Below are positions 14,217-17,685 of a DNA stretch of 17,685 nucleotides, one piece after another. The stretch is from Gammaproteobacteria bacterium (GTDB lineage: Bacteria; Pseudomonadota; Gammaproteobacteria; GCA-001735895): contig JANTFY010000020.1 of assembly GCA_024763185.1 (NCBI GenBank), positions 1 to 17,685 on the forward strand, read 5' to 3'. The notes under the pieces are model-generated. The model did not search any database. It saw only the letters and a program-made list of their open reading frames with translations, and was not told the DNA's origin. Made by a program: the position numbers and the translations under genes. The first letter of the stretch is position 1. Each line of letters starts with the position of its first letter.

Positions 14217-14975
14217 ATGAATAATACTGTCGTCAATAAATCCCCTATCATGCTGGGCGTGAATATCGATCACGTCGCAACCCTGCGCCAATCACGTGGA
14301 ACGCGTTATCCGGACCCCGTTAGTGCGGCGTTGATTGCCGAGCAATCGGGAGCAGACTCCATCACTTTTCACTTGCGTGAAGACCGCCGTCATATACAGC
14401 AACGCGATTGTTATCTTTTAAAGGAGATGGTACAGACCAAACTCAATCTGGAAATGGCGGTAACGGATGAAATGCTGGATTTTGCCGCAGAGTTAAAACC
14501 TGAGGACTGCTGCCTGGTACCGGAAAAAAGGGAAGAACTGACGACCGAGGGTGGACTGGACGTGGTGACGAATTTAACACGCGTGAAACAGGCCTGTGAC
14601 CGGCTGGCTGCACAGGCAACCCGGGTATCCTTATTCATTGATCCGAGTGAAGCCCAGATCGATGCCGCCATTGAATGTGGCGTGCCCTGTATCGAGATTC
14701 ATACCGGGCATTTTGCTGGTGCCCAAGGCGGCGAGCAACAACAGCAACTGGAACAGATCAATGCGGCCATTCTTTATGCACACCAAAAAGGTTTGCAGGT
14801 CAATGCCGGTCACGGCCTGCATTATCATAATGTTCAGACGATAGCCTGTAATCCCTATCTGGTGGAATTGAATATCGGCCATGCCATCATTGCCGATGCC
14901 CTGTTTCACGGCCTGGCGCAATCCGTCAGGGAAATGAAGCGCTTGATGCTTGAAGCCAGACTGCCCGGGTTTTAA
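14217..14975 (+). CDS. pdxJ: Pyridoxine 5'-phosphate synthase
   Basis: PdxJ condenses deoxyxylulose 5-phosphate with 1-amino-acetone 3-phosphate (made by PdxA) to pyridoxine 5'-phosphate in the DXP-dependent vitamin B6 route. The 252-residue protein shows LGVNIDHVATLRQSRGT (13-29), HLREDRRHI (52-60) with the catalytic His52, NLEMAVT (77-83) with Glu79, CCLVPEKREELTTEGGLD, and VNAGHGLHYHN with His199. All are conserved in PdxJ. The chosen ATG is one base after the recO stop. An in-frame ATG at 14250 would begin nearer the barrel but lacks a Shine-Dalgarno, so the longer form is kept with modest certainty. The pdxJ-acpS pair is conserved in E. coli as well. Confidence 0.97.
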   Translation: MNNTVVNKSPIMLGVNIDHVATLRQSRGTRYPDPVSAALIAEQSGADSITFHLREDRRHIQQRDCYLLKEMVQTKLNLEMAVTDEMLDFAAELKPEDCCLVPEKREELTTEGGLDVVTNLTRVKQACDRLAAQATRVSLFIDPSEAQIDAAIECGVPCIEIHTGHFAGAQGGEQQQQLEQINAAILYAHQKGLQVNAGHGLHYHNVQTIACNPYLVELNIGHAIIADALFHGLAQSVREMKRLMLEARLPGF

Positions 14976-14984
14976 GGAGATTGC

Positions 14985-15365
14985 ATGTTATTTGGTATCG
15001 GCGTCGATATAGTTGAAATTAACCGCTTTCAACGTATCCGCGAACGTTATGGCAATCGTTTTGCCAGCCGGCTGTTAACGAATCAGGAATTTGAACAGTA
15101 TCAGCGTCGGCATTTCAGCTTGAATTTTCTGGCCACACGTTTTGCCGCCAAGGAAGCGGCCAGTAAGGCGTTGGGTACCGGCCTGGCACAAGGTATTGGA
15201 TTTAAATCGATAGAAGTGGTGAATGATGATCAGGGCAAGCCACAACTGGTGTTCCATGGCGTGGCAAAAGAAAAAATTGAGGGGCTTAATATCTGTCAAA
15301 GCCTGCTATCCCTTTCCGACGAAAAACACTATGCCGTTGCCATGGTGGTTTTGGAAGCCGATTGA
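14985..15365 (+). CDS. acpS: Holo-[acyl-carrier-protein] synthase
   Basis: AcpS transfers 4'-phosphopantetheine from CoA to apo-ACP, which fatty acid synthesis needs. The 126-residue length is standard. Signatures are GIGVDIVEI with Asp8 and the FAAKEAASKALGTG block (53-66) with Glu57; Asp8 and Glu57 bind the magnesium. A strong AAGGAG Shine-Dalgarno stands seven bases ahead of the ATG, which is only 9 bp after pdxJ. It is the last gene of the plus-strand array. No intrinsic terminator follows; the convergent sensor kinase gene ends 6 bp away. Confidence 0.97.
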   Translation: MLFGIGVDIVEINRFQRIRERYGNRFASRLLTNQEFEQYQRRHFSLNFLATRFAAKEAASKALGTGLAQGIGFKSIEVVNDDQGKPQLVFHGVAKEKIEGLNICQSLLSLSDEKHYAVAMVVLEAD

Positions 15366-15371
15366 CAGTTG

Positions 15372-17685
15372 TCAGGCAGAATGACGGGAAGCAAAAAACT
15401 GTTCCAGTTGATGCTCGATATTGCCCAGTTCCCTGATGATTTCAGTGCAGGTCTGGAAATGGAACTCATCTTTCAGTTCGTCTGTAACAAGACAGTTGGA
15501 AAGTAATTGTTTTAAGCGTGGCAATCCGGCGTAACAGGTTACGCCCTGTAACTTGTGTACGATGGCGGCAATGTCTTCGATGGATTTTGATTCAACAGCG
15601 TTTTGCAGGGCCGAGCGGTAATCCGGTAAATCGCTCTGTAACAGGGTAAAAATTTCATTGGCCAGTTTGCTGTTTTTGGCGGTCAGCCTCATGGTCAAAT
15701 CGTAATCGATAGATAGCTCGCTAGCGCTTGCAAAGTCAGGTGTCGAATCGGTGTTTTCAATGACCGGTTGATGTTCCAGCAGTAACCTCAGTTTTTCCTC
15801 TTCTATGGGTTTGCTGATGTAGGCATTGAAACCCGCTTTCAGCAGGCGCTCCTTTTCCATGTCCATGACGTTGGCGGTTATTGCAACAATGGGCGTATCA
15901 AGATCAGGTTTATACTCGCGCATCATTTTCATCAAATCCACACCGTCAATTTCGGGCATTTGGATATCCAGCAGTATCAGGTCAAAACTCATGCGTTTAA
16001 ATAACTGCATGGCTTGCCTGGCATGACTGGCCTCGTAAGGGTGATGTCCCCAGAGCTGGGTCAGTTCAACAGCGAGTTTCAGGTTGATGGGGTTGTCATC
16101 GACCAGCAATATCTTTTTGGGTCGACTGGACCTGTTGCTGTTAGGCTGGGGGGGCATGCCTGTAGCCGGTTCTTTCTGGGCAGAAAGAATCTGGCGTAGA
16201 TTGCTGCCGGTGTTAATGATGGAAAGAAACGGGTAAGTCGCTAAAGTGTTGCTATCAACCAGTGTCTGATCATAGTGCATCACGATGATGTTCTTTTTAT
16301 CCTTTATGTGGGTGTCGAATAAATCATCCGGAGCCAGGGTTTTATGGCGCAAATCCATAACGATCAAACTGAAATAGTTCAGGTTCTGGCTAAGCTGACT
16401 TTTTATAGTATCGAGGTCACTGTCACCGTCAATTAACTGGGTTTCGCTGTCAAAGCCTATACGATTGAATAATGATTGCAGCTCACTCTGGCTGTATGGG
16501 GTAAAACAATAGATCATGACCGCTTGCCCCGTGAAAGGATTGCTGGTTAAAGACTTCTCTTTAACTGGAACAAAGGGCAGGGTGAGTGAGAATAAGGAGC
16601 CAGAGCCAGGAGAGCTTTGCAAGGTGATATCACCACCCATGAGTTTTGCCATGTTTTTTGAAATAACCAGGCCCAGCCCCGTCCCGGAGTAACGCCGGTT
16701 GCTATCCGATTCGATTTGTTTAAAAGCCTTAAACAGGGTTGGTTGATCCTGCTCTGAGATTCCAATACCACTGTCTTCAATATTGATCCTGATGGAACAC
16801 TGGTTGATATATTCGTCTTGCATAAAAACCGTGATGTTGACATAGCCCTGGTCGGTAAATTTTATCGCGTTGCCGATCAGGTTAATCAGTATCTGTTTTA
16901 AACGAACCGGGTCCCCCAGCAAGAAGTTGGGTGTGTCGCTGTATAGGGTTAAATATAAATCGATGCCTTTTTCCATGGCCGTTGTAAAAAGGCTGTCACG
17001 AGTCGACTCTAGCAATTCAAACAGGCTGAATTCAGTTTCATGCAGTTCGATATTGCCGGATTCTATTTTGGAAAAATCGAGCACTTCATTGATGATGGCA
17101 CTCAGATCATGAGTGGATTGATTAATAATGTCGGTATAACGTTTTTGGTCCGGTTTCAGTTCGGTGCGTGACAGCAAATTGACAAAGCCCTGGATACCGT
17201 GGATAGGAGTGCGGATTTCGTGGCTCATGTTGGCAAGAAACTGTGACTTAACGCGATCGGCATTTTGTGCCTGGTCACGGGCTATGCCCAGTTCACGATT
17301 TTTATATTCCAGATCCGAAATGGCATTGATCAATTCTACCGTGGCGGTTTTTATTTTTTGATCCAGTTGCATACGATTGGCCAACAGGGATTGTGACATG
17401 CTGTTAAAACCTTTTTGAACGTCACCAATCTCGTTGTTTTCAAGGTTTTCGATAACCTCGCCCAGTTTTCCTTTTTCGATTTTATTTAAATAATCGAGTA
17501 ATAAAAATATGGGGCGAGTAATGCGTCTGCTGATGATGATGGTCAGCAGGGCCGCTAAAATCAGCATGGCAAAAAAGAAGATCAGGCCTTCGCTAAATAT
17601 CTGCTTGATATTTTCAGTCAGCTGCCGGCGCGATACGTATAAATGAACGGAACCGATATTGCGTAAGGGTTCGGTATCGTCTGAG
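15372..17685 (-). CDS. barA: Hybrid sensor histidine kinase of the BarA/GacS type (5' end outside the window)
   Basis: This minus-strand frame is open from its stop to the window edge, giving 770 visible residues; its N-terminus is missing. BarA/GacS kinases sense metabolic end products and phosphorylate UvrY/GacA, which switches on small RNAs that titrate CsrA/RsmA. Visible order (residues counted from the edge): the end of a periplasmic sensor (1-30), a membrane helix (about 33-52), HAMP (about 52-107), a short coiled coil, HisKA with H-box MSHEIRTP (His155), and an HATPase domain with NLIGNAIKF, EDSGIGI and GTGLGL. Next comes a degenerate receiver-like domain (about 387-504). A complete receiver follows with VDDN (528-531), phospho-acceptor Asp573 in LLDIQMPEIDG and Lys625. 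The Hpt domain ends the protein with His710 in HKLQG. The full phosphorelay is intact. The gene converges on acpS. The layout fits BarA; naming rests on that architecture. Confidence 0.88.
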   Translation of the reverse strand, partial: SDDTEPLRNIGSVHLYVSRRQLTENIKQIFSEGLIFFFAMLILAALLTIIISRRITRPIFLLLDYLNKIEKGKLGEVIENLENNEIGDVQKGFNSMSQSLLANRMQLDQKIKTATVELINAISDLEYKNRELGIARDQAQNADRVKSQFLANMSHEIRTPIHGIQGFVNLLSRTELKPDQKRYTDIINQSTHDLSAIINEVLDFSKIESGNIELHETEFSLFELLESTRDSLFTTAMEKGIDLYLTLYSDTPNFLLGDPVRLKQILINLIGNAIKFTDQGYVNITVFMQDEYINQCSIRINIEDSGIGISEQDQPTLFKAFKQIESDSNRRYSGTGLGLVISKNMAKLMGGDITLQSSPGSGSLFSLTLPFVPVKEKSLTSNPFTGQAVMIYCFTPYSQSELQSLFNRIGFDSETQLIDGDSDLDTIKSQLSQNLNYFSLIVMDLRHKTLAPDDLFDTHIKDKKNIIVMHYDQTLVDSNTLATYPFLSIINTGSNLRQILSAQKEPATGMPPQPNSNRSSRPKKILLVDDNPINLKLAVELTQLWGHHPYEASHARQAMQLFKRMSFDLILLDIQMPEIDGVDLMKMMREYKPDLDTPIVAITANVMDMEKERLLKAGFNAYISKPIEEEKLRLLLEHQPVIENTDSTPDFASASELSIDYDLTMRLTAKNSKLANEIFTLLQSDLPDYRSALQNAVESKSIEDIAAIVHKLQGVTCYAGLPRLKQLLSNCLVTDELKDEFHFQTCTEIIRELGNIEHQLEQFFASRHSA

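Noticed and set aside
1..17685. Search for mobile elements, phage genes, CRISPR arrays, toxin-antitoxin or defence systems
   Set aside because: All sizeable open frames belong to core chromosomal families, no transposase or integrase motifs and no regularly spaced repeats were seen, and gene order is conserved-looking throughout.

Overview
The window is ordinary-looking chromosomal DNA from a gammaproteobacterium of moderate G+C content. Three things point there. The block nadB <- -> rpoE-rseA-rseB-rseC-mucD has the arrangement seen around algU-mucABCD in Pseudomonas. The chain lepA-lepB-DUF4845-rnc-era-recO-pdxJ-acpS is classic gammaproteobacterial gene order. A BarA/GacS-type hybrid kinase lies next to acpS. 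The sequence alone does not name the genus. I see no mobile element, phage gene, CRISPR array, tRNA or rRNA.

Layout. Positions 1-1706 carry three minus-strand genes: the 5' end of glnE (cut by the window edge), adk with a strong intrinsic terminator behind it, and yjbQ. A plus-strand exported alpha/beta hydrolase (1812-2564) diverges from yjbQ and runs tail-to-tail into nadB (2561-4183, minus), their stop codons overlapping. nadB diverges from rpoE across 187 bp. From 4371 to 15365 fourteen genes all read on the plus strand: rpoE, rseA, rseB, rseC, mucD, a small thioredoxin-fold CxxC protein, lepA, lepB, a DUF4845 membrane protein, rnc, era, recO, pdxJ and acpS. Several overlap or nearly touch. 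The hybrid sensor kinase (15372-17685, minus, N-terminus outside the window) ends 6 bp from acpS.

How the genes fit together. rpoE to mucD is a complete envelope-stress module: sigma factor, membrane anti-sigma factor, periplasmic co-regulator, a cysteine-containing membrane protein and the effector protease. The following genes serve the ribosome and membrane (LepA, signal peptidase I), RNA processing and ribosome assembly (RNase III, Era), recombination repair (RecO), vitamin B6 synthesis (PdxJ) and acyl-carrier-protein activation (AcpS). There is no internal intrinsic terminator that I trust, so read-through from the stress module into the housekeeping genes is possible but unproven.

No clear undescribed system is present. 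The points most worth a second look are the CxxC protein between mucD and lepA, the DUF4845 protein between lepB and rnc, the four-cysteine zinc-type lid of Adk, the leader and hairpin features around rpoE, and the tightly packed convergent gene ends. No gene-free stretch exceeds 300 bases; the longest is the 187 bp between nadB and rpoE.
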